Assembly: GCA_949316235.1 (NCBI GenBank)
Contig: OX438741.1
Span: forward strand, 25,425,324 to 25,489,323
Length of the DNA: 64,000 bases
Direction of reading: 5' to 3'
From: Oegoconia quadripuncta
Lineage: Eukaryota > Arthropoda > Insecta > Lepidoptera > Autostichidae
In this document: one piece after another, positions 1-13,700 of the stretch
How the letters are laid out: every line of letters starts with the position of its first letter
Numbering within the stretch: position 1 is the stretch's first letter
Notes under the pieces: model-generated
What the model was told of the DNA's origin: nothing
What the model saw: only the letters and a program-made list of their open reading frames with translations
Databases searched by the model: none
Made by a program: the position numbers and the translations under genes

Positions 1-1918
1 CTTTTTGTTTTACAAACAGAACAGATTACGTCTAACGCACAAAATAGAGTTGTGATAAAAAATCTGTCGTAACAATTACTATTAAAAGAAATAGACGTGA
101 TAATGACGTTTTTGTTGCATTACGAGTACGATTCAAGCAATGTCGATTAGTTTATCGAATAACTATTAAGAGCCTAATATCGTACACTTTCATCTTATTG
201 CCTTTCAATGCAAATCGAGTTCAATGTAACTTTGTAACTTGTTAGATAAACATTGGCGGCGAGTTTGCAGTTTCCACATAAAGTATATTGTTTGAATTGC
301 TAAAGGCAACCAGTACGGTATGTAGACTGTACATTACATTTACAAAATTTAGTTTGTGTACGCTCTATACACACTGTTTGTGTTTCATCAACTTTGAACC
401 ACGATTATTAACGTTAGTTTGTAGTGCGTTCTAATCAAATAACATTGTCGATCATAACATAATGACAAGCATGAATTTCTCTATAACTGTGCATACAACA
501 AAGCCACACGAACGATTACCACTGTCACTCAATTAAAAGCTTTGTTATTATGCGTACTGAATTCGTCGTACAGTTTAAAACAGATATACGACGGCGTCTG
601 GAGATCAGACAGCTAACAGATGTGGCAACTGTAAGATTGCTTTACTTTAAATTGGTTTATTTTCACACTATCAAGTCGTTTTGCTTTGAGTACGTGCAGC
701 TGATGCAGAAAATATTTTTATTTTGCATAAGATGGATTACGAGCAAATTATAAGCTGCATGGATTTGATTATCTCCGGACGTTACTAAGAAATTAATATT
801 TTTACAGTACTTTCATACTTTATTTATGAGGATATTATGTATATAGGCACTATTATCCGAATCGCGACATCCACTTTGTTGGTTATTGTGTTGAAATATA
901 ACACTCACTACATAAATAGTACTTCAAATACAAGAACACTTTTAGTTTGGGAACCCTATCAATTTCTGTTACGTTATCGTCAGAGCATCGGCCATTTAAG
1001 CCAATTATCTGAATCTATCTCAGTTCGTTTAATCCAATATTCTAGTCTACAGAACCCAGTGGGTCGCTTAAAATGGATTCTGTGTGCGGCCATGGATGTC
1101 GAGTGTCCTCGCTAACTCACTTTCCCTGGTTTGGCAAGCAATTCGGACTGTTTCATTCTGTCACCGGCCCATTCCATTTTGCGTTTATGTTCGAATTGAA
1201 AATCTCCCCATCTCTCTAGCTTGCCTATCTGTAGGCACAAATAACACTACAAAACCTTAAATAACCCATATGTATTTAGCCACCGTTTAAAGTTTGAAAA
1301 AATAATATGGGAAGCAATCTATATGACTGTCTAACAACTAGCGTGTATTTTTTGGTAAAAACAAGTAGTATTAAAATTAACGAGTGCCATTTACTCATAT
1401 ATGTATATCCAAGTACTGATACTCGTAGTAGGAACTGTTTTTAGGAATTTTTGTCTGTCTGTGTATTGTATTGGATTGTATTCAAAATAGGTTCTAAAAC
1501 ACCTGAACTGATTTTAATGAAATTTTGTGTGAAGATGGCCTATGGCATACAAGTACTTTTATTCCGAATATTTAAATTTATTCCCTCGACATCATACACA
1601 GATAAAATATATGAAGACTGCGAATAAAATAGAATAAGCTATGCCCTTTTTCCGTGTTCATTCAGTGAGTTTCACCAATCAAAAATTTCATTCTTTATTC
1701 ACCAGTGTTTGATGAAAACCGAACCTTTTAACCCCTTCTTCCCTAGCTTTATCGAAATAAACAGGATATTTATTTACAAGTCTTAAAAAGATCTATCTCT
1801 TCTCGTCACAGCAAGGCACAGTCTATAATATCGCCGCATGGCAGCGCGTTCAAGTCGAATCTGACGAGGTCGCTACTGGAACACTGCTTTTACAGTGTCA
1901 AGGAATATATATGGAATA

Positions 1919-2160
1919 CTAGCTTTCCGCCCGCGGCTACGTCTGCATGGATTAACTTTATCGCGGAAATTTGTTTAACCCGCGAAAACTACATACTTTA
2001 TCGGGATAAAAAATATCCTATGTCTTAATCCAGGTTATGTTCTACCTATATACCAAATTTCATCCAAATCCGCTCATCCGTTTCGCCGTGATTGAGCAAC
2101 AAACAAACAAATAAATGAATAAACAAACAACCAAACTTTAGCATTTATAATATTAGTTAG
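1919..2160 (+). repeat. Dispersed interspersed repeat (LINE 3'-tail type)
   Basis: The sequence runs from a 'cgcccgcggctacg' start through 'tttatcgcggaa', 'ggataaaaa-tatcctatgtc', 'ccaaatttcatccaaatccg' and 'cgtttcgccgtgattgagca' to an AAACAAACAAATAAA-rich end. A second, degraded copy lies at 3655-3830 with the same order of motifs. Such 'rigid' repeats, often ending in simple A-rich motifs, are abundant in lepidopteran genomes. The family name is not assigned. Confidence 0.65.
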
Positions 2161-3654
2161 ATAAGAAAATTGAATAATGTATAATTGTTTTTGACATCCA
2201 TATTCATATTCAGTTGTCCATACATCGGCTCTATTATACAATTGACTTGTTCTTGTTTTGCGTATTTTTTTTTATTTGGTTACGTTAATGTATAATCGCT
2301 GACTAATATTTGCATGTCTGTTTGCAGGTTCAATATCATGATCTTTTATAAAAAAAGATCTATGATACTACTATGTTCTCGCAAATAAACGAGTTATCTT
2401 ATCTTATCAATAATTTCTAATTGAAAATATTATAATTCACCACATCTGTCAGACCTCCGTAATTTAATATCGGATCCAAAATGTTGCGCATGCCATGCCA
2501 CACGTACCTATAGTTGTAGTACAGGATGCATTTACTCGTAATAAATGAATTTAGGTAGTAGTAAAATAAATACAATGTTTGTCCAAATTAAACCTATCTG
2601 GTCACAGCAATCGTCTGTATCATTTCTCTCTCCAAATCTGTCCCTTTTGGCGACCCTTGTCATAATACACGGGACAGCGGCACATTTATAGATATATAAT
2701 TCAGTCGTGAATAACCTGTAGTATTTGAGTGACGTTCGGATACTTCGCTGTTCAAAATTTAAATATTTGCTATTTTGCATTATTGACATAATTTTAATTA
2801 ATTAGAAAGCAATGCAACATAGTAATGAAAGCTATTCGCCACAAAATTCCGAAGCATTCACGGTGGAGTACATAGTATCCATTCAAATGACCATCACGCT
2901 TTTCTTAAACTTGCCTCATTAATTATTAGCATTGGGCTTCATTCTCTTTGTAATGTCAATTCAACTTGAACGTTTGAATTGACTACTACGACAGTGAATT
3001 GTGAAAACCTCAAAATTTTGTCTTAGTAACTCGAAAAGTTGCTCGATAAATATTCCTTATTTCTAATACACCGTATTCAAAAATGAAATCTCTTATACTG
3101 TAAAACAGTCAGAATCATTTACTCAATTTCCCGGGAGAGCCTTTACAACAGAAGTTCGTTCAATTAACGCTATAACCACAAGAAAATTGAAACTATGATA
3201 GTTATACATAGAACATTGGGGATCCGCCATTTACTTGTGAAGTTCTTGGTTCGTTGCTAATTTAGGGTTAACTTAAACTCTGAAGTTCTAGTCTAGATAA
3301 ATTTTCAACAAATGGTACATGTACAAACTTCTACAATGTACATAATAGGTTGTTGCTTGAATTTCAGCACTTTAATTTTCTTATTTTAATTTGTTGTAAT
3401 TACTTTGTATTACACGAAAAATTCTTAATTGAACAGATTTCCAATTTCAATATTTAACTACTTAAAAAGAAACACCACATTTAAATTACTGGAAGCATTT
3501 AGTTTAGAAACATTATTTACTTTTTTGTAGTAAGAAATAAGGCGATACTTAATATAGTTTAGCTAATTCCTTGTGTTTGAAAACTAACAAAATAAAAGAT
3601 TTATTTTCTTACTATTTTATTGGTACTGGTTTGCAAAATTATAGTTCTTATTTA

Positions 3655-3830
3655 TTACCTAACTAACTAACTAACTTCGGTTGCGTTGAGTAATTTTATC
3701 GCGGATATGTTTAATATATTTATTCAGCGGGAACTACTCACTTTATCGCACCTTTATCGGGATAAAAAAAAACCATTTAAATCCGTTCATCCGTTTCGCC
3801 GTGATTGAGCAACCAACAAACAATTTTTTT
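3655..3830 (+). repeat. Second, degraded copy of the 1.9-kb dispersed repeat
   Basis: It shares 'ttttatcgcgga', 'actttatcg', 'atcgggataaaaa' and 'atccgttcatccgtttcgccgtg' with the copy at 1919-2160 and ends in a 13-base T run. The middle is shortened. It is preceded by a four-fold 'aact' microsatellite. Confidence 0.6.
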
Positions 3831-4171
3831 TTTTTATTTATTAAAAATAAAATATTATATAAAATTTTGTTATATAATTAATAATTTATTTATTACAAAC
3901 CAAATGTATTACTAAACTGGAATAGTACATTACGATATAAGTGCGTTATGGTGGATATAATTGGCTCTCTGTTTCCTATAATAGTTTCTATTAGTGTTAT
4001 TGCAGCTGTTGGTTTTCCGAATAAATAAAAATTAAAACAATAAAAAATAATATATATAATACAACCGAATGTGTTTAACCAATATACGTACGTTCAGAGT
4101 ACGACGTTTTTCAACATACTTGCGAGAAAACAGAATAAAAAATTCGACGCGCGGCGGGTCAGTTCGAAATT

Positions 4172-4288
4172 TGAAAAAAGGAAAACAATTTGAAGCGTAT
4201 TTTATATTAATAAAATAGGCTTCAAATTTATAGTAATAAAATATTTTATAGTAATAAAATAGGCTTCAAATTGTTTTCTTTTTTTTTA
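4172..4288. repeat. Imperfect palindrome, MITE-like
   Basis: The arm 'ggaaaacaatttgaagcgta' near 4179-4198 is matched in inverse by 'taaaataggcttcaaattgttttc' near 4256-4280. The interior is AT-rich with a short direct repeat of 'tttatagtaataaaat'. It could be a small foldback element. No clear target duplication is visible. Confidence 0.5.
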
Positions 4289-4693
4289 ACACATGGAGAT
4301 CAGCGACATTTTATTCACCGGGCTGATGGTGTTATCACTTGACTGTATGAGACTTACATTCTTTGCCATAGCAAATAGTGCGGTTATAGAATATAACTTC
4401 ACTATTTGCGTTTATAACACATGCGTGTTTTATGAGCTGCTTGATATATCTACAACCGGTGAAATTAGATCCACTTTACGAGCAAGTATGTTGAAAAATA
4501 TATAAAATACATTTCTTTAAGCTTTTTACGTAACGGTTGTAAAATGGGTGAAATTATTGTAAATTTATTACCGCAAATTAGCATTGCGGGTTGAAAGGAT
4601 GTCGTGTTAATTATGGGTAAAACGATCCGTCGACCTTCATGTGTGTGATTTATTTTAACTCGAAATTTACCAGTTTTGTTTTTTATTTTTCAG

Positions 4694-4718
4694 GGCAACC
4701 TCTTCGCATGTCCAAATG
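4694..4718 (+). CDS. uif: uif 25-nt microexon (start of the C-type lectin domain)
   Basis: A strong polypyrimidine tract and CAG precede it and GTAAGT follows it. Read in frame it gives GNLFACPN plus one base, which joins to the exon at 23979 to read [14 protein letters not shown]. That supplies the first cysteine pair of a long-form C-type lectin domain. It begins in phase 0, so an upstream exon must supply the signal peptide. The intron after it is 19,260 bp, which would make the exon easy to miss. Confidence 0.85.
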
Positions 4719-7700
4719 GTAAGTTAAAATTCATTTGTATTTTTATTGCCGACGCGAAATTTCACGTTTTTCTGTCCGCAACGTGTACGTGACGTTCGTG
4801 CAAACAATTAGATAATCAGGTTTACCATGGATTTATCTAATACCGACATTTTGTTATTAATTATAAGGTATTTGTTATTTGAATTTATTGTAGGTTAAAT
4901 AAAAATGATGGAATACAGTTTGCAGTCCATCAGTTATTTTCGATCTTCGTGATTTTTGACGATCTGGTGTAGTGGTTAGAAACTCTGACTGGTATACCAA
5001 AAGGCCGCGGGTTCGAATCCCGCTAGATATGTTTGTATGATGAATACAGACATGATGTTCCCGAGTTATGGATGTTTTTCATTTATATATTTATTTACGA
5101 AAAAAATGTATTTGTGTAGTTTTCCAACCATCTGGTATCCATAATACAAGCCTTTATCAAAATCGATGTTACATACGAGTACGTTTATATTACTTACAGA
5201 ATGTATAGTCGGTAATGGTGTCACGTTTGTTTGATATGAATTCCGCTTTTATTGAGTATGCAGTCAGGTTTTTGTGCTCATAAAAAAACTGGTAGTCTTC
5301 TACCTGCCATCAAACGTGTAATAGTCCAGTAAGGATACACTTTTAACTTGCTATAATCTTAAATGAAAAAAAAACAACATGGATAGAGTACATACCAGTG
5401 ACAGAATAAAAATGATTTTTTTTTAACAAATCGATAGCTTGCTTTAGATATAGTATAGATATTTAGTAATAAAACATAGTTTATTGATTACAATTACCAC
5501 TGTGAATTTCATTGCGTTGCGTCGGAGAATATACTCAGAATACCTGTAACTATTTTCAAAAAATTCGATCAATAACTTCTTTATATTTATGAAGTATTTC
5601 ACCGTGGGAAAATATTACGATTCATTAAACTATTTTTAGAAAATATAAACTAGCCAGTGATTTTTTTAGAAAATTGTTTAGGGAGATCTTACCATCTTCT
5701 ACAACGCAATGAAATTCACACTAGTAACTTTAATTTAATATTGTTGGTTTTATAACTAAATACCTGTACTATACCTAAAGCATGCTACGGAATAGTTAAT
5801 GGGTATACCTTCTACAAAAAATCAGGAACTTTAAGAAGAACTTACACCACAAAAATTGCGTATTTTTACTGGACTATAACTCTAAATGATCGTGATTCAT
5901 TCTCGCAGTCGTATCGTGTCGTGAAATGGTTTCATGCAGTTCGATTTCTTTGCGAATTTCTAATATACCTTTAATATAATTACCTTGCATATCCGTCTAG
6001 CTAAGCGTAGAGTGATGTTGAAGAGTATAGCTCTTAAGAAAGAAGACAGACAATAGGTTTACCCTGGTTTCCGCTTGGAAGAAAGAATAGTGATCCAAAT
6101 AGTGCCCGAAGATTCTTTCGGTAAAATCGTTATCATATTTCCCAAAAATATTACGAACATAAGTATCTCTACGGTTGCATAACAGTAGATTTTAAAAGGA
6201 ATTTTTGAATAATAATAAAACATGTAAATTAGTTCTTCAGTTACAATCGTGAAAATAACATTTTATTCGAATAATTGCCATCAAAAGCAGACGGTGCACC
6301 CAATTTATCACCTATCAGATTTGCCCATTAATTTCATGGCAGATTCTGGTCACGTGTTAATTTTCGCAACGTGCAATAAAATAAATTAATTTAATTAATC
6401 TTTTATAACTAGTGAGTTTGGTATTTTACAATAAGTGAGTAACAAATCAAGCGATATTTTATTAAACTTTAGCACAGTTAGTAGACAGATTAAAAGCAGA
6501 TGACGAAGTAACCAAGACGAGAGAAGTAATTTTTAAGCCCCTTCTTTGACATTTTATTAGAATTAAATTACTTTATTTTGCAACGATCAATTTGTATTTA
6601 ATCTAAATACGGAAATAAATTTTAACTTATCTTATACATAATTTCACGATAATTTAATGTTGCAATGAAAGAAAGTGACAAAACATACTTTAACTAAAAC
6701 AGGCTTATAAAGCGTTTGTAAATTTTTATGAATAAGAGGGTAATTATATATTAATAAATAACAGTAGTATGGGTACCTAATATTCGAAACTATTATACGT
6801 GTAACTTTCTCATTTCTAGTCCAAGTAAACTTATGCTTATGCCAGAAGTGGTCGACCACAATAGTGCTGAAACTGCAATAAAAGTGGGTAGCTAGAAACC
6901 ACTACGCCATTGTGGCTTCAAAACTTTATGGTTTGGTAATCTTTGAATTTAAGCTCGGCTAATTCGTACTCTAACGGAAACGGTGATAATGAAAGGCATT
7001 GTTTTCATTCCTTAAGATGGTCTTTCTTAAATATTATAGTCCATGGATGTATACTCTGGGGTTCTATTACATACTTTCATCATTATCGTTATCGATTACG
7101 TTTCGACATGTGATTGGTTGGCTCATCGGTCGTGCGGCAATTTGACGGTTTCGCATTGGTCAACGTAATCGATAACGATATCGATGAAGATACGTAATCC
7201 AAGGGCAAATGCTGCACATCTATTGTATGAAATAATAGTTTTAAATCTCTTCATTGCATCTCACGGATGACTTAAAAGTTTTCCTTTTTAGATTGATGAT
7301 CTTTTAAGACTAACTCATCGTAGGCAAATCAATACGTAATTAACTTAAATTATTATAATTTATATTTGTTAATTATTCAAGAACACTAGCGTGCACGCGT
7401 GCTCTACTATAGGTAATAAAACTGTCTCACATTGTATCGTCTCTATGTTTCACCCGACTTTCTCTGCGTGTATTTAAACCTCAATAACTTATTTAAGACT
7501 CGGGAATACTCACATTTGTCAAACTAACATTTGCTCCTAGCGGGCTGCGAACCCGCAACCATTGGTCAGAGTCATTCATTACCCACTACACTTTGTAATC
7601 TTCCCTCTCTCGTATCGGCCGTAAACGAACCTGGGAAGATGGGGAGATTTGGCAAATATTACATTTGTTCGCATGCCCATAGTCGGCCTTTGATAAATTG

Positions 7701-10700
7701 TTCCAAACTTCTGCTAGGCGGGCAGTGCCTAAATCATTAAGTTACGATAATAAGGACTAAGAGTTAGACTTTTCTTATTATTTGTGATTTTATTTAGATC
7801 GATATGTTTCTTTATTGGAATGTTATATTTTATAAAACCAATACTTTATTTGCAAAGAATATATAATATACTTTATTTGCTGTTTTGTTGTGCTCTAATA
7901 CACAGTAGAGTATGGAAGAACACTTTAATAAAGATAGGACGCATGCCCTGTAATGTTAATCGTTTGATATGATTGGACGGTTTAGAAATCAGCGGGGCTT
8001 GTATAAGTGTTTAAAAACAACATTGTACGTGTAACATACACAAAATGTGGTACCTACTATCAAAATGTGTTCTACGTATAATTTACCTATCTTTATTCAT
8101 AAAACATGACAGTTAGGGGGAAAATTAATCTCAGGTTACCGCTGTGATAATTTTCATCAGCATCATAATTAGTGTCAGGAAATTGTCTGTCGGGACGTGT
8201 GCTACAGCCACAGTTTAAATAGATTTACAGTGGCACGACTGTTGAGTCAACCTCAGATTATGTAATCGCAATGTAAGCTTCTAGCAACTACCTCGTAAGT
8301 CGTAACAGGATATTCTACACCATAAAACTCTACTTATCCTAAGTAGACACATCCGCATTTTAAACTAACTTGAAAGAAAACGTAGGTACAAATATAGATC
8401 TTGTGCGAGCATAGTGTTCTTGTGAGTCTATAATTCACGTAAACTCTCTGAATATTTTTCCTACGAGCTCACGCCTTTAATAAATCACAATAAATTATAT
8501 TACGCATCCTGTCGGCCTTCTAACTTAAAAAGAACTATTGGAATATGTCCAAATAATTTATGTGAAAATATTTTTCGAATACGTTCACTGCTCATGCTCT
8601 ACTTTAGTGTAATAATAAGCGTGTGTATTCAAGTATGCGGCAAACGGCGGTGCAGACAGATTGAGTCAATTCTAACTTCAGATTGGAGGCTGCATGTGAT
8701 GTGACTACATTAAGCCCTTACCCGACGGCATCCACTAACGAGTTGAATCAAAGCTACAACGTAACCCCGCGAACTCACTCTATTTTCACTATTCAAATTA
8801 AAACGGGCAAAAAAACGTCATTATTTGAATTTTGAGCTGATGGCGAAATTCCTTAGATATTCCTTAATCGTTTGTTACCATTTGACTTCGGATGTCAAAA
8901 GCACCGCAGTTCGACTAATCAGAGATAGGTATGATTTTTAGTTATACGAACAACCAAAATAAGTTGTAGGTACTTCATAGGCTGTTACGTTTTATTTGTC
9001 CCCAGCTAAGGCACCTTCTGGTACACACAACAGAATGCTAAATTTTAAAGCTTGGTTGTCTCTTTTTTGCTTGTGGGCATTGGATAACTTTTAAACAATA
9101 TTTTTGGAAATAGCAAACACTATAAGTTTATAAACAACATAATGACTATAAATTCAAATTTTGGGTAAGCTCTATATAAAAAAAATCTGTCGAAAGACTT
9201 CAATCATCGAAAACACCAAAACATTGTGTTACAATCTAAATATCTTCGAAATGGCTTAACCAATGTTCATCAAACTTAAAAATCATTTAAAGTGGGAACT
9301 CAGAGGGGTTTATTTCATCATAAAACTAGGATGAAAAGGATAGCTGATAATATAGCATAAAGATAGCAGGAGAAAAGCACAACATTACCAACGACATGAA
9401 TTCTAACTTAACTTACAAAGTCATTTGCTATTTACTCATGAATTTTGTACAATATAAATGAAGCATCACCACTCCATTCCTTCATACGTGCTTACCTCCT
9501 CCTCTACAATATTTACGACGTTCCCTAGTATATTGCATACTTTTCCGCATGAGCGAGACTGAGAGGTCGCGAGATGCACCATAGTAATCCAATCAGGAGA
9601 TAGAGTAGCTTGGTAGTTACTACGAGCTTTATAGCGTTTTTCTCTCGTGAGGGAAGACTTCAGGCTCTTTCATATCTTTTTTTTACATCTACTTAACTGG
9701 TTTAGCGCTTGACCTAAATCACATCGTTAAGTAAAGATAAGGACGAAGATTGAAGCGCGCTTTTCCTGATCCCGATATTATTATGACGACCGAGTGTGTA
9801 TCTACAAATGCTTATCCAACTAATTTATAAAAGCGAAAGTTTGTGTATATGTATATATATATTTGTTACCTCTTCACACCTAAACGGTTGGAGGGATTTG
9901 GATGAAATGTGGTTGGTAGATAGATTAGGACCTGGATTTTAATATAGGCAAATTTTCTTACTGAACTAATTTTAATTAAATGTTCCACGCGAACGAATTC
10001 GCGGGCAACAGCTATAATACAATATAATTGTTGTACTTGCCTTACTATTGGTATCTTAGGTATAGGTTACTATTCACATACACAATTTGTTTAGCCGAAT
10101 AAATTTGATTGTATCTATTTCTCTTTTCGACTGGTTTCAAGTCCGGTTAAACGTGATCTCTGAAGAATGATCTCAGTATGATTTCATAATGCAGAACTTA
10201 GTTGTCTTACTCATGAAGATCGCGGCGATATCGAATTCGCATCAGTATTGTCTAATATCAATCCACGTCGACTGTTTGGACCAATAATAGGGCTATGCAG
10301 TAGTGCCTCAATGTGAAACAACATAGGGTTTACAAAACGGAGGTCGCGGGTTCGATTCTCAGTGGGGTACATGTTTAGCACTCGGTTTGGTTCGTGGTAG
10401 GACATTTCAAATGTCCGCCTGGACAACTACCATCATCTCATCTAAGTTTACTGCCAAGCAGCAATGCTAATCGCATTATTGTGTTCCGGTAGGTCAAGTG
10501 CTGTGCTGTTGCAAAAGTTGTTTATAATAAAAATCAACTGTCAATGTCGACCGATGGAAAAGCAAGAACGATAACATTTAAGATAGGAAATAAATGTTGC
10601 TCGAACAATTTACACCAAGTCAAAGAAGAATATTATAGGAATCACCAAAATATCCTCGAATTTTATTAATTGGCTAACGTTTATTTTGAAGTATTATTTG

Positions 10701-13700
10701 GAGGTAAGTAAACATAAACAATGAATAACAAAACAAAAGGTTACGTTAATTATCACTTCCCTTTTGTTTGTTGCGTAAGCGGTTGTCAGCTTTATGGATA
10801 GGTAAGGTCAAACAAACCCACCGATCGAAACGTAGACGTATATCTACCTACTTTCATCAACAAGACATTCCATGTGGGCGGCTTAGGCACATGCATACAT
10901 ACATAAATTAATTATTATGTCGACGGTCATGTTATGTTCTTTCATATTCTGCAAGTTGATTCTACAACTTGTTAACTGTAGGCAGGCCTGCATTATAAAT
11001 TGATTTAGTACGCAAAACGGTGCTTACGACATATATAAGAGATTAGTATGATTGCTTTTCGAAGCAAAAGGAACGTGAAATTAGAGGTATGATCTACATA
11101 TAAATAACTACGCCGAGTTTGATAGCATAGTTAAATTTTCCGTATAAATAAATAGGCATAAACAAATTTACTTCAGAGCAGTTATGCCTTTGTGCATAGA
11201 TTGAAGTAAATTGTTTTGTATTTATTTTCTTTTGTTCAATAAAGCGTTTACAAACAAATAGTTTTAGGTGTTACATTTTATCATTTCTATGTAATAAAAA
11301 CGCACCATTAATTAATATACACGACATTACATTTTTACGCAAAATAACTGCTATTAAAATGTTCAGATACGCACATCATACAAGTGCAACATGCCACACA
11401 CAATCTCATATATATACGAGTACACTTGCAAATTGAATCATGTAATTGGGTCACAAGCTCCTAAAATACAGGGCTCCTGGTTTGGAAGCTAGAGTTCAAT
11501 CCAAATCTAATAAATATCCTATTCTTCGCTGCCGGAAATCATACGGTCAACGCTATTTAATACCTAATCTATAATTAAACGGAAAAGATGATTGACTGAC
11601 TTCGAAAGATCGTAGTTACGATAGGTTCGATATATAGCTTGTGCGATAAACTATGCAGCTACAGAATACTTCTTCGACGAACGCTAGTGCGAAAGAACTT
11701 CCCGGTATGTTCAACCTAACATCTCAGGCTAAGGTCAGATTACTTAATAATTACTACGTAAGGTAAGGGCAGCGAAGCTTCTCTTTGCTCCCACCCCAAC
11801 AGTGACGGGGTGCTCCGACCGATTTTGCTCGCTCGTTTCACTCTGACGCTGTATAGTTCATCGCACAAGCCTTGTGTCGACTAATAGAGTATCGTAAATA
11901 CAATCTTTCAAAACACAGTTCATCGCACGTTTGTATTTCGAAGTTCAGTTAGTAGGAAATCGCTTCAACATCCTGATAATAATGTAGGTTATACTTATAT
12001 GGAGTTATCAAATGGTTGTTAATCTATTCGCTTGGAATAAACTGGGTCGATCCATCTTGAGCTCCATTTAACGCTCCTAATCAAATGCATACAGATTGCA
12101 TCTACCTATGTGTATTCACTGTTTCCAATAGAATGCGGTAAATGCCTTGTATAAATAATAATATGATTAAAACTTTATTTGTAGGACTATTAATGTTATA
12201 TTAGATAAAAAAAACTGACACCAAATTAAAGATGGCGAACCATAGTTCATTATCATAAACCCTATTTTGTTGGCTACATAACAACAAAATATTTTAGTAG
12301 TAGTAAGTAGGTAATATTTATATTTTTCGCATAAACGGACAACTTCAAACTTAAAGCATAGATTTATTTCAACATAAGATACATGACGTCATTTGTTGAA
12401 TGTCATTTAGATCTACTGTAAATAATAATAGAGCTTCTGATAGTCAGTATGGCCAAGCTACAACCGCTTCGGAGAGACGGACTTAACTCTACGGATATTT
12501 CGATACATAAACAATTTAAATAATAAATCTAGTAATTGACATAATTTTTGTATTTCCAACCTACCAAATGGAATAGTTTTACTTAACAATTACGGTCTCA
12601 GCCAATATTGACAATGGAAACGGTAGCCAAGCAGTGATGGACAGAGACTTGGGAGACAAATTAATGTTAAGCTCGATTGCATGCTTGAAAGCTGTTGAGT
12701 TTGTAGCATTTAGGTACAATGCGCTAAATAATTGCGCATTCAAACCCAATTAAAATAATTTAGATTTTATATTTAAAGCAAGTATTAACTACTAATCTTG
12801 TGTATTACGCTTGACAGCATAAGTTTTTTTTTTAAATTTAGTTTATACATTTTTTTTATTCAATTGAAACGGAGTTGAGTGTAGTTTTAAGCCCTATTGT
12901 ACCACCACTTGCCTGACTTCGATATCGATTGCTTAGCTAGGGGTATAACTGATAATATTGACCGATACATTTCGCAGATTTTTATTTCAATATAAATAAA
13001 GATAGTAACAATACCTACCTAGACACAAAAGTTACATGTTGCTTGCTAATAAATATCATTTACATACAATCTAACGCAAGATATCAAAAGCCATGCCATT
13101 GGCCATGGATTGCCAAAAGTCCTTTTTTGCGTAATACGCGTTTCCACTTTCTTCGGCCTCCTTGAGATAAAATAAATATATATATTATAAATATTTCGGA
13201 CAATCCCAAACTAGACCATGTGAATAAATCTTCTAATTTAGGGTTTAACAAAATTAGCTAATAGTATCTTATGTGTGGCTCAATCAATAAAACTAAACAA
13301 CATTTACTATAGACCACTCAGTAGTCGAAAAGAAAAATTCATCCCCGACGAATATGGACAGTCGTTATTTGTTTGACGGCATTCTGTGTGTGCCGTGTTT
13401 AGTCTTTATCCGGATATATCTCAATAATGCGTGGTGTAATTTGAGTGAACGGTATTTTTTATATTTAAGACAAAACTAGAAGGTTCTTAGCCATAACTAG
13501 TCAAAATTAGTTTAATGGTTTCCAAGATCTTCGACATTTCTTTACACTTTTCGAACGATTTCAGCTAAAGTTAGAATAAAGTAGGTATAAGAATCGTTTA
13601 TTTGACCCATTTAGCGACACACACGTACATTAGCTCTTAGTGTTAAAATAGCCAATGAACACAGTGAAATTGGAACCGGAGATAAAAGTAATCGGTCGTA

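Larger units (their letters stand above)
1..4693. other. Non-coding sequence upstream of the first visible uif exon
   Basis: No exon or gene could be supported here. The short open frames lack splice signals, domains or codon bias. The stretch is probably part of a long upstream intron of uif, because the exon at 4694 starts in phase 0 and still needs a signal-peptide exon before it. No ATG with a hydrophobic stretch and a phase-0 donor was found, so that exon probably lies before base 1. Recognisable contents are two dispersed repeats and one palindrome, listed separately. Confidence 0.6.

Noticed and set aside
837..1115. A 92-codon open frame with a hydrophobic beginning, considered as the missing uif signal-peptide exon
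   Set aside because: No good phase-0 donor follows the hydrophobic part, the hydrophobic stretch is interrupted by charged residues, and nothing links it to exon 4694.
4293..4505. Open frame starting with a hydrophobic stretch 190 bp after which the uif microexon begins
   Set aside because: No usable donor in the right phase lies inside it; the sequence next to it is a palindrome, so it is probably chance.
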